A stretch of DNA of 64,000 nucleotides, from assembly GCA_032622095.1 (NCBI GenBank), contig CP136066.1, positions 183,248,716 through 183,312,715 of the forward strand, written 5' to 3'. Source of the DNA: Siphonodentalium dalli. Lineage: Eukaryota > Mollusca > Scaphopoda > Gadilida > Siphonodentaliidae. A program made the position numbers and the translations under genes. Positions 12,400 to 25,689 of the stretch are shown in pieces. The first letter of the stretch is position 1, and each line of letters starts with the position of its first letter. Below the pieces are notes generated by a model. The model had not been told where the DNA came from, did not search any database, and worked only from the letters and a program-made list of their open reading frames with translations.

Positions 12400-12494
12400 T
12401 TAATCTCTTCAATTTTAACTTTATTAAACTAATTTATTTAGAAATTAATATAAATACCAGCACCGAACAATTAGTATAGAAATATTTTCGTTTA

Positions 12495-12608
<114 letters not shown>

Positions 12609-12758
12609 TTGGAGTGCCAGTGACTCCACCCTCCCCATCTCGTAGTATTGCGTCTGTATAAGATGTTTTGTTCTATGTGTTACAATACTACATGTACATA
12701 ATGTATATAAAATTGAATAATTAAAAAAAAAAAATTACGTTATATACAACTTAATAAT

Positions 12759-15370
12759 TAGTCCAGTGCATTTATGGTTTCACCTCAAAATAATTGCAAC
12801 ACAAAGTTTCTCAGTGGGAATGAGTACTTTAACCCATCACAAATAATATACTAAAAATCAACAAGAATCAAGAAATGCGAAATTGATGAATTTTGTGAAA
12901 TAAATTTGTCCAAATTTGGTAAAATACTCATTTTATAGCTTTTTAAGGATGTGTATAAAAAACTTCCTTTCACATGTCCTTCCATTTATATATCCATTTT
13001 GTGGAGTGTACAACCCTGATTACAGAACAGAAAACCTTTCCTAGATACGTTCAGTATTTTTTGAGTTATGTGCCTCCAAAATTTGGAGTTTGTCTAATTT
13101 CGGAGGCTCAATTTCTCAAAATTAGTTCAAATCCATTTTTGATGGTCTTGTATTTTAAAAAATAAAGTAAAATGAAGGGATTCCTTTTTGTTTTAGTCAT
13201 TTCCTCTCTAGGTTGTGCACAAAATATGATTTCTTAATGCATCTATGATTGAGAGGACAAAAATATTCTTATACAAAATGTGTGTTCCACCATTGTATTG
13301 ACAGCCAAATTTGCCTGTGGTCCAGAACGGGCGTGATGAAATAGCATATTTGACGTCATACAAATCAATAATTATATATCCATATTCCCTGTCTTTCTCA
13401 TAATCACTTAAGTATACACCGTTAAGCACATTGTAAAGGAATTTTACAAATCATGGTGTAGAAAATCAAATTATGGCCCTATGAATCTTTATAATTGACT
13501 CATCTAAAAATGCCACTTTGGGGTGTTTTTTTTTTCATTTTTAAAGGTTTTTGTGTATAAATTGTAAAAAACAATGTATGTTTAATGTGCAAAATCATTT
13601 GAACTTTCATCCTGAAACACTTTAGTATTGAAATAAATGCCTTATGTTAGATATGTCAATGAATGTCAGTGAATTTCACTAATTTTTCTGGAAACTGATG
13701 CCAAATTTGAATATCTGAAAAATGGGGTAGGGGAAACCATATTGACAAAATCTAGAAAGTATGGACCTTGATACATAAAACTTTAACATCACCAGCTCCT
13801 ACAAACCTTATTCTTTCATACAAAGTAAACTGCTTCCTGTTTTGATGTTCATATTTAGAGCTACGATCATTTTTGTTGTAACTCAATGGTGAAATGGCGA
13901 ATCATTATTTCGGGCTGGTTCTATATAACATGCTGATAAAGTTCTAAATAAACATCTAATAATTATTAATGTACTAAACTGTTTACCATGCAAGAATAAT
14001 CTGCACAAACTGGAATAAAACAACCCTTTGTCTCCACCTTCCCCGTTATCAACATTCAAATTGGAGTCAGTTTCTTGAAAAATATGTGAAATCCAGTGAC
14101 TGTTTTTTGGCATAACCAATTTAATCATATTGTTTCCAACACTAAGTGTTTTAGGAGGAACGTTCAAATGATTTTACACATTAAACACTAATTGTATTCA
14201 TTGTTGTTTACTATTTGTGCACAAAAAAAACTTTAAAATGGACAAAAACACCACAAAACAGTCCAAAATGGCATTTTTGGAAAAGAGTCAACACAAAGGA
14301 TTCATAGTGCCATAAGTTGATTTTGGCAGATATGTGTTTAGCAATTCCGGCGCAGTGTATTTAACCCAGTATACGTAAGAGGTTATGAAAAATACAGGGC
14401 ATGTGGATATCAATTTATTGAGTTGTATGACCTCAAATATGGTATTTCATCACACCAGTTCTGTGTCACAAGGCAAATTTGGCTAAGTCCATACAATGGA
14501 ACACACATTTTGTTCAAGCATATTTTTGTCATCTCGATCATAGATGCATACAGAAATCATTTTTTGTGCACAATATAGTGAAGCAACTAATACAACAGTA
14601 AGATATCCCTTCACCATTCTCTAGTTTTTGAAATACTAAACCCTAAAATATGGATTTTAGCTAATTCTTCAGAAATTGAGGCTCCAAAATTAGACAAACT
14701 CCCAATTTTGGAGGCACATAACTTTAAAAATTCTCAACGTATCTGGAAAATGTTTTCTGTTCTGTAATCAGGATTGTGTACTCCACAAAATGGATATATA
14801 AATGGAACGACATGTGAAATGAAGTTTTTTATAAACATCCTTGAAAAGCTATAAAATGGGTATTTTACCAACTTTTACTAAATTTATTTGCTTGTAGTAA
14901 CAACATGAAAAAAACCACACAATTGTGGATATAACTATATACCAATAGTTCCAAGCCCAGTTATGACAATTTTACAACTGCATCAAGAGTTATTGTAGAC
15001 TTCCAGTTTTCACTGAATTTTGGAAATTTTTCAACTTTTTGACCCAAATTTCGAGAATTTAATCAATATTTATAGAATAAAATGATACAAAATCTTGGAT
15101 ACAACTGTACCACAGTTTATCATTGTGAAAATATCACAATTGTGTGTTTACATCAAGAGTTATTAACAAAAAATGTTAATCTCCATTTTTCAACAATTTT
15201 TCATCATTTTCGCAACTATTTGCCTCAAAAAAGCCATTTCGCATGTTCAGATTTTTGTTGATTTTTAGCTGAGTATACTCTATGATGCTCACAACCAAAA
15301 TAAAACAAAATCTTTTGTGTTGAAATTATTTTGAGGTTCAGCCCTATTTTCTCATAAATGCACTGGACTA
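12759..15370. mobile_element. 2.6-kb foldback element, near-complete palindrome
   Basis: TAGTCCAGTGCATTTATG at the left end is the inverse of the right end (CATAAATGCACTGGACTA). Pairing persists toward the centre: the CATTTTGTGGAGTGTACAA region at about 12996 with its inverse near 14785; AAATATGATTTCTT near 13220 with its inverse near 14550; GTCAGTGAATTTCAC near 13664 with its inverse near 14090. Arms are about 1.2 kb and only ~350 bases in the middle stay unpaired. No coding capacity is seen. The arms have diverged by substitutions and small indels. Confidence 0.8.
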
Positions 15371-15405
15371 AATGGGCATACCGAGGACACGGATATGCCT
15401 ACATA

Positions 15406-15865
15406 TGTGACCCGCCATATCAAATCCAGTCGTAAGTCGGGAGTTTTTTACCCTGTGCCAATGCATTCTCTTATATATGCGAGTCGACCATAGGGCGCCT
15501 CGCATATATAAGAGAATGCATTGGCCTAACAATTTTTTTATTATTTTGTTTAAATAAATGTTTCTTACAATTTTTAGGACATAAAATAAAAAACATCCAT
15601 TACCCTGCAGGGAGCCCCACACATATATAGAAGCATATAGAAGAGTGTCGTCTGCTCATGTTTGTCTGGGGCTCTGTATGGGTGAAATTATAAAATTGTT
15701 AAAGAATACAAGAAAACATTATTAAAATGTAAAAAATTGTTAGGCCAATGCATTCTCTTATATATGCGAGGCAACCTATGGTCGACTCGCATATATAAGA
15801 GAATGCATTGGCACAGGGTAAAAAAAAATCCCGATTTACGACTGGATTTGATATGGCGGGTCACA
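15406..15865 (+). mobile_element. TGTGACCCGCC MITE, copy 1
   Basis: Terminal inverted repeats start TGTGACCCGCCATATCAAAT and are flanked by TA on both sides. Just inside each end is a palindrome that can form a ~65-base hairpin (arms CAATGCATTCTCTTATATAT). The middle has no coding sequence. Other copies lie at 37525-37984 and 39567-40067, with fragments at 44419, 45515 and 45806. Confidence 0.8.
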
Positions 15866-15887
15866 TATAACGTATTTTCACCGGAAT

Positions 15888-16305
15888 AACGGAGATCTCT
15901 GAAACAATTTACAGCACTTCAAATTATCATCTGTGGCCGTGTATGAGTCAAATTCACCTATTGGGTGGGTCGTCTTTGGTGGAGGTTTGGGGTCGTTCTT
16001 TCAAATTACTTTTCGAGAAAAAAAAACAGATCTTTAACCCTTTCAGTGCCAAGTCCGATTTTTGTATCAACCCATATTTCCTTGATAATTTTTCAAATTT
16101 ATTGATTATAATAATGTGATATGTTGATGGAAAGAGCACTTAAGAGCTCTTTCCTTCAATATATCACATTATTATAAACAACAAATTTGAAAAATGATCA
16201 AGGAAATATGGGTTGATACAAAAATCGGACTTGGCACTGAAAGAGTTAAAAAATCGATCTGTAAATTTGTTTTGCAATTCTGAAGATCTCCGTTATTTAG
16301 TCAAT
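15888..16305. mobile_element. hairpin element with nested palindrome
   Basis: The outer pair AATAACGGAGATCT (15891) and its inverse near 16290-16305 enclose a second palindrome of about 100-base arms (16034-16251). Its ends read TTAACCCTTTCAGTGCCAAG, and it pairs almost perfectly around 16143. Confidence 0.7.
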
Positions 16306-16653
16306 ATAAACTTCTGCGAAAAAAAAACGCTTTATACAAGAAACGATTTTTTTTTCAAATGTTTTTTTTTTTTTTTTTTGTGTGTGTATTTCTTTAATTT
16401 ATGTCAATATAAAATCACCATGTTGTGCTGGTCTGTTCAGTACTATGTTTTATATAACGTAATGGTGGGTTCGATGTGCGAATACGGTATACAATTAAGT
16501 ATCTATAGATGGTAAAACATGACAGACATTACGTATTTATATCTTATAATGGTATGAGGATTGAGGTGAAGTGATGAATGATATCATTTATCAGAGCATC
16601 ATGATTATCTTGGAACATCTGACAACCAGAAGATTGTGTGGTGAGAATGCATG

Positions 16654-16832
16654 TACAGTAATGCTTTAAATAATCGACTCCTTAACCACAGCAGAATTAT
16701 AGCCATTCATCGGAAAGATCTCACTGAGAGCTTTCCGATGAATGGCAACAAGCCATATGTCCGACTAAATCCTGAAAAGTTACCCTTAATTCTGCTGTGG
16801 TTAAGGAGTCGATTATTTAGGGCCTTACTGTA
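16654..16832. mobile_element. CAGTAATGC hairpin MITE, copy 1 (one arm deleted)
   Basis: TA-flanked ends. Arms carry CGACTCCTTAACCACAGCAG and the inverse, with CATTCATCGGAAAG around the centre. Compared with the copy at 18657-18874, the left arm has lost about 40 bases (the GGGTAACTTTTCAGG segment), so the hairpin is asymmetric. Confidence 0.8.
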
Positions 16833-17724
16833 TCTACCACAACTCAACCCCATCTCTGGTGAATGAAATCATTTATCAGGGCATCGTAATTATCTTGAGA
16901 CATCTGATATTCCACTTTGGTATACGTTGGAAATAAACAATTCCAACCAAATGACCGTGTGAACTTTGTGCATAGTTTCATGATTCTAAAACGATCACTT
17001 TGAGTCGGAGAGAGTGAGCAACCAGTGCACATGAGTTGTCCTCAACATTTCCCACGAACTGGGACAGAAAATGTGGCTATATATAAGACTGTTCAATCGT
17101 GATATGTGTATGTTTTTCGATGGAAAATATGTTGTAAAAAATCTTATATGTGAAATACATGTATGTGTAACACCAGTTGTTCTTCTGTTTTTGTGGAATT
17201 AAAATGCAACCGTGTATTGTAGTGCAAATATTTGGAATATCAATTACTTTTATTAATAATTCATTCGGTCATTTTATCTGAGAGGTCAGTAACAAATTTT
17301 TTCATCGCACATATATTACATATGTGTTTCAAATTTCGAAATTAGACATATCGGTCTTTTGTTGCGCTACAATAATTTTCAGTAGTTGTTTCTATTTTCT
17401 CATACCTGCGTGGCTAATATTATAACATTAGGTCATACTTCTCAATTGGCCGCGAAGATTGGATTTACAAGGTTTCGTTGTGACATAATTAGTATACATG
17501 TATTACATGGTCGACAAGTTTGCGTGGCTAATTAAAACTATATGTTGATATTAAGCGTTGGGGCATTGTTTGTAAAGATATATCTTACATGGGATAACTG
17601 GATATATAAGCTATACGTTAGATACACAGATACTATTCAGATATATTTTGTTTTGGACACACAACACGACATTCTGATAATTCTTCCACATCCTCTCAGC
17701 GCGTGGCCAAAGGGTGGGTGGTTG
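16833..17724. other. intergenic, no gene seen
   Basis: AT-rich, frequent stops, no recognised domain or repeat. Confidence 0.4.
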
Positions 17725-17940
17725 ACTTTGTATGTATATATTGTTGCTGTTATGTTGATGCTGTTCGTGATACATTAAATGAGCTATAATTCCATGACTT
17801 TGTATGTATATATTGTTGCTGTTATCTTGATGCTGTTCGTGATACATTAAAAGAGCTATAATTCCATGACTTTGTATGTATATATTGTTGCTGTTATCTT
17901 GATGCTGTTCGTGATACATTAAAAGAGCTATAATTCCACA
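17725..17940 (+). repeat. 72-bp tandem repeat, three units
   Basis: Units start ACTTTGTATGTATATATTG at 17725, 17797 and 17869 and are nearly identical. The open frame on the minus strand across it (repeating MYHEQHQDNSNNIYIQS) follows from the repeat, since 72 is divisible by three. Confidence 0.9.
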
Positions 17941-18029
17941 AACTCGTCTCTTCTGGAAACACCATATAAAACTAAAACAACGAAAGACCGCCATATCACA
18001 CGTGCCTCTAAGGGGACATATGGTACTCG

Positions 18030-18560
18030 CAGTCGGTAAATCACCCTGATCAAGTGGTCCTGCTAATATGATATGATGTTGGTGTGTACTGCTGAATTGC
18101 TTATGGCGCTGTTAGACAAACTAATTTTGTTAAGAAAAAGTACCGTTATTTTTTTTCTAAAGTTCTCATTTTAACGGTATTCGGATAATCTGAACATATC
18201 CAGGAACAGCCATTATTCAAAAACATATTTATTGCGAAATATGTTTAATACTGGTTCTATTAGTTGTTAAAAATCGACTGTAATCAAGATGGTTATTCAC
18301 GTCGTTTTAGAAACACCAGCGCAGGATTTTTTTTTATTTTTGAAACATATATATGTTCTTGAATGTTTCAGACACACGCTCGTTTTTTTTTCTCAAATCG
18401 CTCAGAGCAGCCAAATCCCGAGAAAATGACAACTTATAAAATAACGGTACTTTTTCGTAACGGCATCAGTTTGCCCAACCCGCATTATATCAATTCAGTA
18501 GGACCACCAGCATCATAGCATATTAGCAGGACCACTTGACCAGGGGTGATTACGGTTGTG
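18030..18560. mobile_element. ~530-bp inverted-repeat element
   Basis: Left arm CAAGTGGTCCTGCTAATATG (18056) is the inverse of CATATTAGCAGGACCACTTG (18519). Pairing continues inward to AAAAAGTACCGTTATTTT (18135) against AAAATAACGGTACTTTTT near 18437. Arms are about 130 bases. A solitary arm of the same family lies at 6735-6934. Confidence 0.75.
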
Positions 18561-18656
18561 GCGATATGTACCATGCAATGCTTTGCTGTTGCGTGCACAG
18601 ATATATAACAATTAGCACAACTATGTTTGTACTTTGTGTTTGATACAACCACATGA

Positions 18657-18874
18657 TACAGTAATGCGCTAAATAGTCGACTCCTTAACCACAGCAGAAT
18701 TATGGGTAACTTTTCAGGATTTAGTCGGGAATATGGCTTGTTGCCATTCATCGGAAAGCTCTCAGTGAGAGCTTTCCGATGAATGGCAACAAGCCATATT
18801 TCCGACTAAATCCTGAAAACATTACCCATAATTATGCTGTGGTTAAGGAGTTGATTATTTAGGGCATTACTGTA
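18657..18874. mobile_element. CAGTAATGC hairpin MITE, full copy
   Basis: A 218-bp near-perfect palindrome flanked by TA (18657-18658, 18873-18874), with ends CAGTAATGC and GCATTACTG. Arms of about 100 bases meet at AGCTCTCAGTGAGAGCT. CAGT ends with TA sites fit Tc1/mariner non-autonomous elements. Confidence 0.85.
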
Positions 18875-19348
18875 CCAATATTTGTAAACGGAGGGCTTGA
18901 GTTAAGAAGCGATTTCTTGTCTGACAGTACTGTAGCATGCAACCTTCTAGCTATCGAGATAAACCTGCCCATGGTTGAACAAGTTGAAACAAACATTTTC
19001 TAGCAGGTAAATCTATATCATTTATCAAATTGATTCTTGGCCTTGACGGTATTGGTGGCAGTTTTGTATTATTTCATATCGAACTTCGAAATAAAGTCGC
19101 CTGTGATTGGAACCACGAATGATAGCATAATGCGCAGTATTTAGTTTTATTACGCCACCGTAGTGTGGTGTTTATAGCTTTTGGTTTTTTGATATCGCAT
19201 GGTCGATCGATAATTCACTGGGTGATTGTACATTCGGCAAACCTCGTCAGATTCCGTCACCGTTTCATCGTACCGATAATTACGAGAGAACAACTAAGAT
19301 TGGCACATGTGTTTACGTCACCGGTGTAATTGTGGGGACATGCTTCTA

Positions 19349-20110
19349 TTATGAAGGTTTGCTATCCCGAAGGTCCGCTATTCCGAAGGTTCTCTATTCC
19401 GAAGGTTTTTGTTATTTTTAGGTTAATTCTATATTTTAAAGTATTGAGACTAATTTGAGAGGGTTCATTTTCACAAAGATTCTTTATATGGAGTGTGCGC
19501 TCACATCCGAACTGATCATGCGCGCACACCGATACAGATACAGGAGGAAATAACTTAACTTAGAACATTAAATGTGATTTTGTTTTGTTTTCGCTGGTTT
19601 TCTTGAGATTTTATGTCATTACGTGGGCCCATACCTTTGAATTCTTGGCATATACTATGAATGTTGTGGTATATATGGACCCTCCCGCATTGGGACATGA
19701 CATAGGTTCAGTTGACTTAAGTGGTGTTCTGTGTGTGCTCCAATTTGGAGTTCAATATTTTAAGGGCCAAGTTTAGAATTTTATGGGTCCATACCTTTGA
19801 ACTCTGGGCATATAATATGAATATTGGGGGGCATGTCTCTATTCCGAAGGTTCACTATCCCGAAGGTCCACTATTCCGAAATTTCTCTGAATGTTCGTTA
19901 TTCCGAAGGTTCACCAATCCGAAGGTTCGTTATTCCGACGGTTCTGTGTTCCAAAGATTTTTTTTATTTTAAGGTTAATTCTATATTCTAAAGTAACGAG
20001 AGGGTTCATTATCACGAAGATTCTTTTTATGAAGGAAATAACGTAAAACATTAAATGTGATTTTGTTTTGTTTTCGAGGGTTTTCTTGAGTTTAATGTCA
20101 TTACGTATGA
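19349..20110 (+). repeat. diverged direct duplication with ATTCCGAAGGTT short repeats
   Basis: Two ~490-base segments in the same order: a run of CTATTCCGAAGGTT-type units (19349-19411 and 19835-19950), then GGTTAATTCTATATT (19420 and 19972), then ACATTAAATGTGATTTTG (19564 and 20049). No coding signal. Confidence 0.75.
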
Positions 20111-20569
20111 CCTTATTTCTCATTACATATTCACGCCAAGGAGCCCACACAATTGCTATGTTACGATGCGATTTAATGTGATTATGTGTGACCTAATATC
20201 TCAATAATCTGAGGCAAGAGTACGCCTGCTAAAGGCGAATTATAACAGTTGGGGGTATAACGCTCAATAAATACTGGAGGCTATAACAAACTGCGCAGTA
20301 GAATATCGCTGAATGGACGAGTATGAGATGAGCCTAAATGCAATTGTGACTTTGTTTAAAGGCCCACTTAATTTTCGAGTCATTAATTTTTTATAGTATA
20401 TACGGTTTTAATAACAATTTATGCCATAAAATTTGAATAAACTACTATAATTCATCACCATTTGAAAGGCAGAATACTTCTATCTCCTAGTTTGAAACAC
20501 CTTCAAAATACCGCGTCGTATATCTAGCAATTAGCAACCAACATGTTCTCCTCGGCTTTCCATAGAATT

Positions 20570-21085
20570 CAACGTAATTTGATACTTATGGGTATTTGTG
20601 TCCGGGAAGTGTTTTGAACGGGTCAAATCGTGACCCCGACCTGACCTTGACCATTAAAACTGTCAATGCAAGGTCAATTTGGGTAAAACGGACAAATTTC
20701 GGCGAAATTTGATACCTAGGGATACTTTGGTCCGAGGAGAGTTTTGAACGGGTCAAATCGTGACCTCGGCCTGACCTTGACCTTCAATATGGCCAATCAA
20801 AGGTCAACTCGGATAAAACGGATAGATTTCGACGAAATTTGATACCTATGGGTACTTTTGTCGGGGGGGGGTGTTTTGGACGGGTCAAATCATGACTCTG
20901 ACCTTACCTTGACCTTCAAAATTGTTAATTAAAGGTCAAGTTGGGTAAAACGGACGGATTTCGACGAAATTTGATACCTATGGGTAGTTTTCTACGGGTG
21001 GGGGTGTTTTGGACTGGACAAATCATGACCCTGACCTTGACTTTCGAAATAGTCAATTGAAGGTCAAATCGCACCTTTCACCGGA
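20570..21085 (+). repeat. 130-bp tandem repeat, about four units
   Basis: Units carry AATTTGATACCTATGGGTAC and TGACCTTGACC, starting at about 20575, 20705, 20835 and 20967, so the period is 130-132. Divergence between units is moderate. Confidence 0.85.
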
Positions 21086-22660
21086 AAGCAGATGGGAAAC
21101 AGCCCGGGTGAAGTCGGGCCTATCAGCTTGTGTAATAAAGAAGACAGTTTGATGAAAGTAATGTATGCCACGAGAAACGGGAAAACTTGAAATATGGAAG
21201 TACGCAAATTTCCCGCATAAAATTTGAAAGCTAGTTTATAGAATAATTGTATTATTATTTATATTTATGGCTAATAATACGATCTTGGTGGCGTTACCAT
21301 TTCTGACTATGGTTTTCTTGTTATTTAATGTAGAACACACATTGAAATTGACAGGTGAAAATTTCCATCCAGATTCGTTATTAGGAGAGTAGCATAATCC
21401 AAGATGGCGTCCAATATGGCGGACATACGACAAATACTGAAAGGGAACGTTTCCAGTGTTATATTGTATACCATTTTACTGACTACATAGAACATTTCAT
21501 ATTCACAGTATTATAACATTTCATATTCACAGTATATTAGATTCACAGTTAATCCATAAGACCAATTGGTGAAAAAATAGACAAATAACTTAACCATCAC
21601 ACAGTCACACACGTCCCCATAAAGTCGGCATTTGGGGACTGTAGTCCAGAATGCAAAGAATTAAGCAAAACGTTGGGATTTACTTTGTGCTGATTACAAC
21701 GAAGATACATTAAGTGTGTAATTTACATCCACATCTGGTCTTAGGAGACAATCAAAACCCAAGATGGCACCCGACATGACGGCTAATTATAATGTCAACA
21801 ATTTGCGAACAACGAATACGAAAGCCGGCCAAAATATACAATACGGAAGTTTGCAAGATATATTGTTTAGATTGTGTGATTATATTAGACGGCGATGTGT
21901 TATGTTTGAGTGATGGTGGTACAAAATAAATCAGATGAAGCTTTGTCATGATTGTCTAAATTAGCTTTCGTATATCTTCCATCAGCTCCGTATGACGGGT
22001 AAATCGTGTCCATCTTGCTGCGTTTGTTTCGTACTTCATGTACCCTATATCAGGTTACAAATACCACATCGTCAGGTATGACGACAGGATTAGCGCTGGA
22101 TGAAATTATTATTTTTATTTTCTGAATATTTAGGTTGTTTTGTTTAGCAATTATCAGAAACTTTGTTTCAAATATTTGGAGAAAGACAAACCAACAAAAA
22201 TTAAAATCACTTAACGAAATTCAGAGATGTGTCAAATAAATATAATAATCGTGTATCGAACCAATGCGCATTTTGACTATAATCATTTGACATATTTGAT
22301 GTCATTTTGAGACGTTATAAGTCAATAACAATGTGTAGTCATCTGGTAGTAATAGAGACGGTCATCAAACTTTACAAGTGCTCATGCATTCCACACAATA
22401 AGAAGTGTTGTTGTAATGTGCAATAATAGCATATAAACTCTCATTAATATATGGTGATAGTCTATAATGTGCAGTCCTCTTTAACTTGTGCTTTTGACTT
22501 TCCACCAACATTTTCAGAGAGCTCATTCGCGAACTAGCTTTGCAACAGTTTTGGCCAAATGAAACATTAAATAACAGAATCACTATATATTGTTATATGC
22601 AGCAACGCAAAAAAAATGGCATACATTTTTTAATCCAGCAAATAAGATACACCCATGGGC
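21086..22660. other. intergenic, no gene seen
   Basis: No coding signal. It holds two AAGATGGC islands (21402 and 21763) like those in the foldback elements, and a 2-copy repeat of CATTTCATATTCACAGTAT near 21500. Confidence 0.4.
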
Positions 22661-22680
22661 GGTGTGACTAATTAGTGCCC

Positions 22681-23359
22681 GGGCAAGCCCGGGCACGCCC
22701 GGGCAGGTCTTGGTGGTCTCATGGGCCCGCAGACAGTCTAATATGATGCCACATGGTAGTAGGATACAGAATAAGCATATATTAGGAAAATTGACTTGCT
22801 GTGTCGTCCACCGGCGGGTTTATTAACCATTTAAATGCCGATATTGACTAAAAGAACCCGGGAGAGCCCAGACGGACGCATAGACCCGACCATATTATAT
22901 ATTGATGACTAATGGTAGCGAGGCACTTACTAAAGGTATATATTGCAAATATTGACTCGCTATCTCGTTCGCGGCCGGCTTCATTAACCCCTTAAATGAC
23001 GATATGCGCCAGAAGAACATGGCGCAAGCCCGGGCACGCCCGGGCAGGTCTTGGTGGTCTCATGGGCCCGCAGACAGTCTAATATGATGCCATATGGTAG
23101 TAGGATACAGAATAAGCATATATTAGGAAAATTGACTTGCTGTGTCGTCCACCGGCGGGTTTATTAGCCATTTAAATGCCGATATTGACTAAAAGAACCC
23201 GGGAGAGCCCAGACGGACGCATAGACGCGACCATATTATATATTGATGACTAATGGTAGCGAGGCACTTACTAAAGGTATATATTGCAAATATTGACTCG
23301 CTATCTCGTTCGCGGCCGGCTTCATTAACCCCTTAAATGACGATATGCGCCAGAAGAAC
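22681..23359 (+). repeat. left terminal array, two ~340-bp dimeric units
   Basis: Period 341. Each unit consists of two related ~170-base halves: one has CGTCCACCGGCGGGTTTATT, the other CGTTCGCGGCCGGCTTCATT, each followed by AAATG(C/A)CGATAT. Unit starts are GC-rich (GGGCACGCCCGGGCAGG). Confidence 0.85.
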
Positions 23360-23936
23360 GGACAAAGGTCTTCTCTCCAGCGAAGATGAGTATACCTTCG
23401 ATCTGGAGTCGTTACGTTTGCTTGAGGAATACGATGTTATCGTACCTGGCTTCAATAATTATTTCTCAAAAATTCTTCCTTCCATTCGGCGTTACATATT
23501 CGAGCCATCTCTTCAAGGAAAGTCAACGATCGAGTGGACTAACAATTCGTGCGAGTCGATAAACCACCTTCTTAAGCTTTCGACAAATTGGAAAAGCCAA
23601 AAGTTACCAGAACTTATTTCCAAAATCCATACCATCGTCAAATTACAACATATGGACATCAGACGAGCGATTCACGGACAAGGGAACTACGAACTTGCTC
23701 CACATATGAAGAAATTTCGTGTGCTTCATTCACAGTGGACAACTATGACAGACGAGGAGAAATCATGCAAGGTCCGTAAATTTTTAAGCGGTCAATCGAG
23801 GAAATCAAGCACAGTAACATCAACAGATGGTACACTAACCGTTCCACGAACAACACCAACGGCACGAAAACCATCGCAGAAAAAACGTACAAAATCGGCA
23901 AAGACATCCAGCGCACCGAAAAGACAAAAAAACTGA
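23337..23936 (+). pseudogene. C-terminal fragment of a MULE-type transposase
   Basis: A 199-codon frame. Residues 64-85 contain WTNNSCESINHLLK followed by NWK, and 113-121 GQGNYELAP. This resembles the end of Mutator-like transposases found in marine invertebrates, where the NN.CE stretch lies near the final catalytic Glu (from memory of the family). The last ~45 residues are basic and Ser/Thr-rich. The N-terminal DNA-binding region and first catalytic Asp residues are absent. The apparent start codon lies inside the terminal repeat, so the frame was probably joined to the repeat by deletion. Not expected to work alone. Confidence 0.7.
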
Positions 23937-23939
23937 CAA

Positions 23940-25528
23940 TACTTCTTATTTGATAGTGACTATATAGTGTCTATGTGATTTTAATTTGATAGTTCAATCG
24001 ATGTTTCAATGTTTGTTTCCAAGTCCAATGTTGCAATTCTAGTGGTTCTGAATTTTAAACAGTCTGATCGAGCGTGTGATACATACAAATAATGTAATAA
24101 GCATTGACAATAACAAGTTCGGTCAGTTTTGAAGAGAGAGCATCGTTACTATCCTTAGCGAAAAAAAGGTCATGTATTAAATCACATATATATACATAGT
24201 TATATTCCGATTTTCTTTAGAGTAGCTTACTTTTCTGAAATTTTATTTGAATACTACAATGTCCTGGAATTCACCCATTTACGCAAATTGTTATGCTACA
24301 ACACCAGGTTTTACATGTTTGATATGTACAGCCAGTAGCTAGTATTCTGTTAAAGTTTTAAACATTCGATCAACCTCAGTGTATTTTGAAAATACGTCAA
24401 TATGGTATCAACTTCAAATAAACGATACCATTCTTATACAATATTGCAAACATCTGGCACATCATGGGTCACCCACTAAGACAGGGGCCGTGTAGTAGAT
24501 GCACATCTAGTTAGATCTGTTCAATAACATAGCTTTCGGCATCAGGCCTTCATCAGTGATGATATATCATCACTGACGAAGACCTTGTGCAGAAAGCTAT
24601 GTTATTGGGTAGAACTATGCAAACAGTTTGAAAAAGTTTTGAATTATATATCTATTCACGTGTATGTATATATTATACTTTCAATTGTGCTATTAGTAGG
24701 TATGATTGTTATATATCTTGTGGTTCTCATATTTGTTTTGCTTGTTATATATTATTCATAAATTGTTTCATGAACATTCCTGGAAATCATATATGCACGA
24801 ACTGTGAGAAACAAATTAGTTAGAAATCAATCACTCTTGAAGTTTAACATATGAACATTCCGCCAATCACCCAATTGTTACTAACTAGTTTTAGCATCCT
24901 TTGTTAACTGTAAACATTTGAAAATGTCCGATAAATCTTTCGAAAATACACATATATATGGAAGTTCGAGTGATTAGATTTCCGGGAAATGTTCTAAACA
25001 ATTAGACAAAATTATATTCATTTGCCCTATATTGCAAACACGTGTATATATGTGTGGCTTATATAGTACTGTTGGTGGACATTTTTCGTTTCAGCTGTTG
25101 TGAGTTTTCCCCATAAATGCTATTATACTATCATGTACATATTGTTTCCCGAACATTCCTGGAAATTATACGCGTATACACAAATATTCTGTTTATTTGA
25201 GAATTTAGAAATTTTAACTGATCTATACACAGAACAACTTATTTGAAGATAGCTATTCTGTTTTTCTCGGACAAAATGTCCTGCAATTTTAAGTTCTATA
25301 ACTTACCAAAAGGGAAAATATAGAGATTAATGGAATATAAATTATGCATGACGCATAGTTTCATTTCTGAAATTGAAATGACAATTATTTGGATGGAGTT
25401 TTGTTATCGTACTTCTGTCTCCATTATAGTAATATCATTCAAGCGATTCTATTTCCGGGAAATGTTGTGCACAGTATGATTTTTACTTGCAAATATATTT
25501 ATGTATAAAATGTTTCAAGGTGATGTGA

Positions 25529-25559
<31 letters not shown>

Positions 25560-25689
25560 TTTTTATTTTAATGATATTGCCGTTTAGATGAAATAAAGTT
25601 TATAAGTTCTCTAAAACCTTATTATTTATTCCCGTAGTTCACCCCGTGTACGTGGTATATCGCCAAACCCGAAGGTATCACCGAACCCG
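23940..25689. other. interior of MULE-like element, non-coding
   Basis: AT-rich. It contains a hairpin (24524-24612), repeated ATTCCTGGAAAT or TTCCGGGAAATGTT motifs (24778, 24984, 25156, 25450) and a short (TA)n-(T)n tract near 25528-25566. No reading frame was recognised. Confidence 0.5.
24524..24612. repeat. hairpin
   Basis: TTCAATAACATAGCTTTCGG pairs with its inverse near 24590-24612. The centre GTGATGATATATCATCAC is a perfect palindrome. Confidence 0.8.

Noticed and set aside
9966-12403. Single 2.4-kb transposon with 500-base TIRs
   Set aside because: Each arm has its own TTAA pair and inverted ends, and the interior is LINE sequence continuous with that outside.
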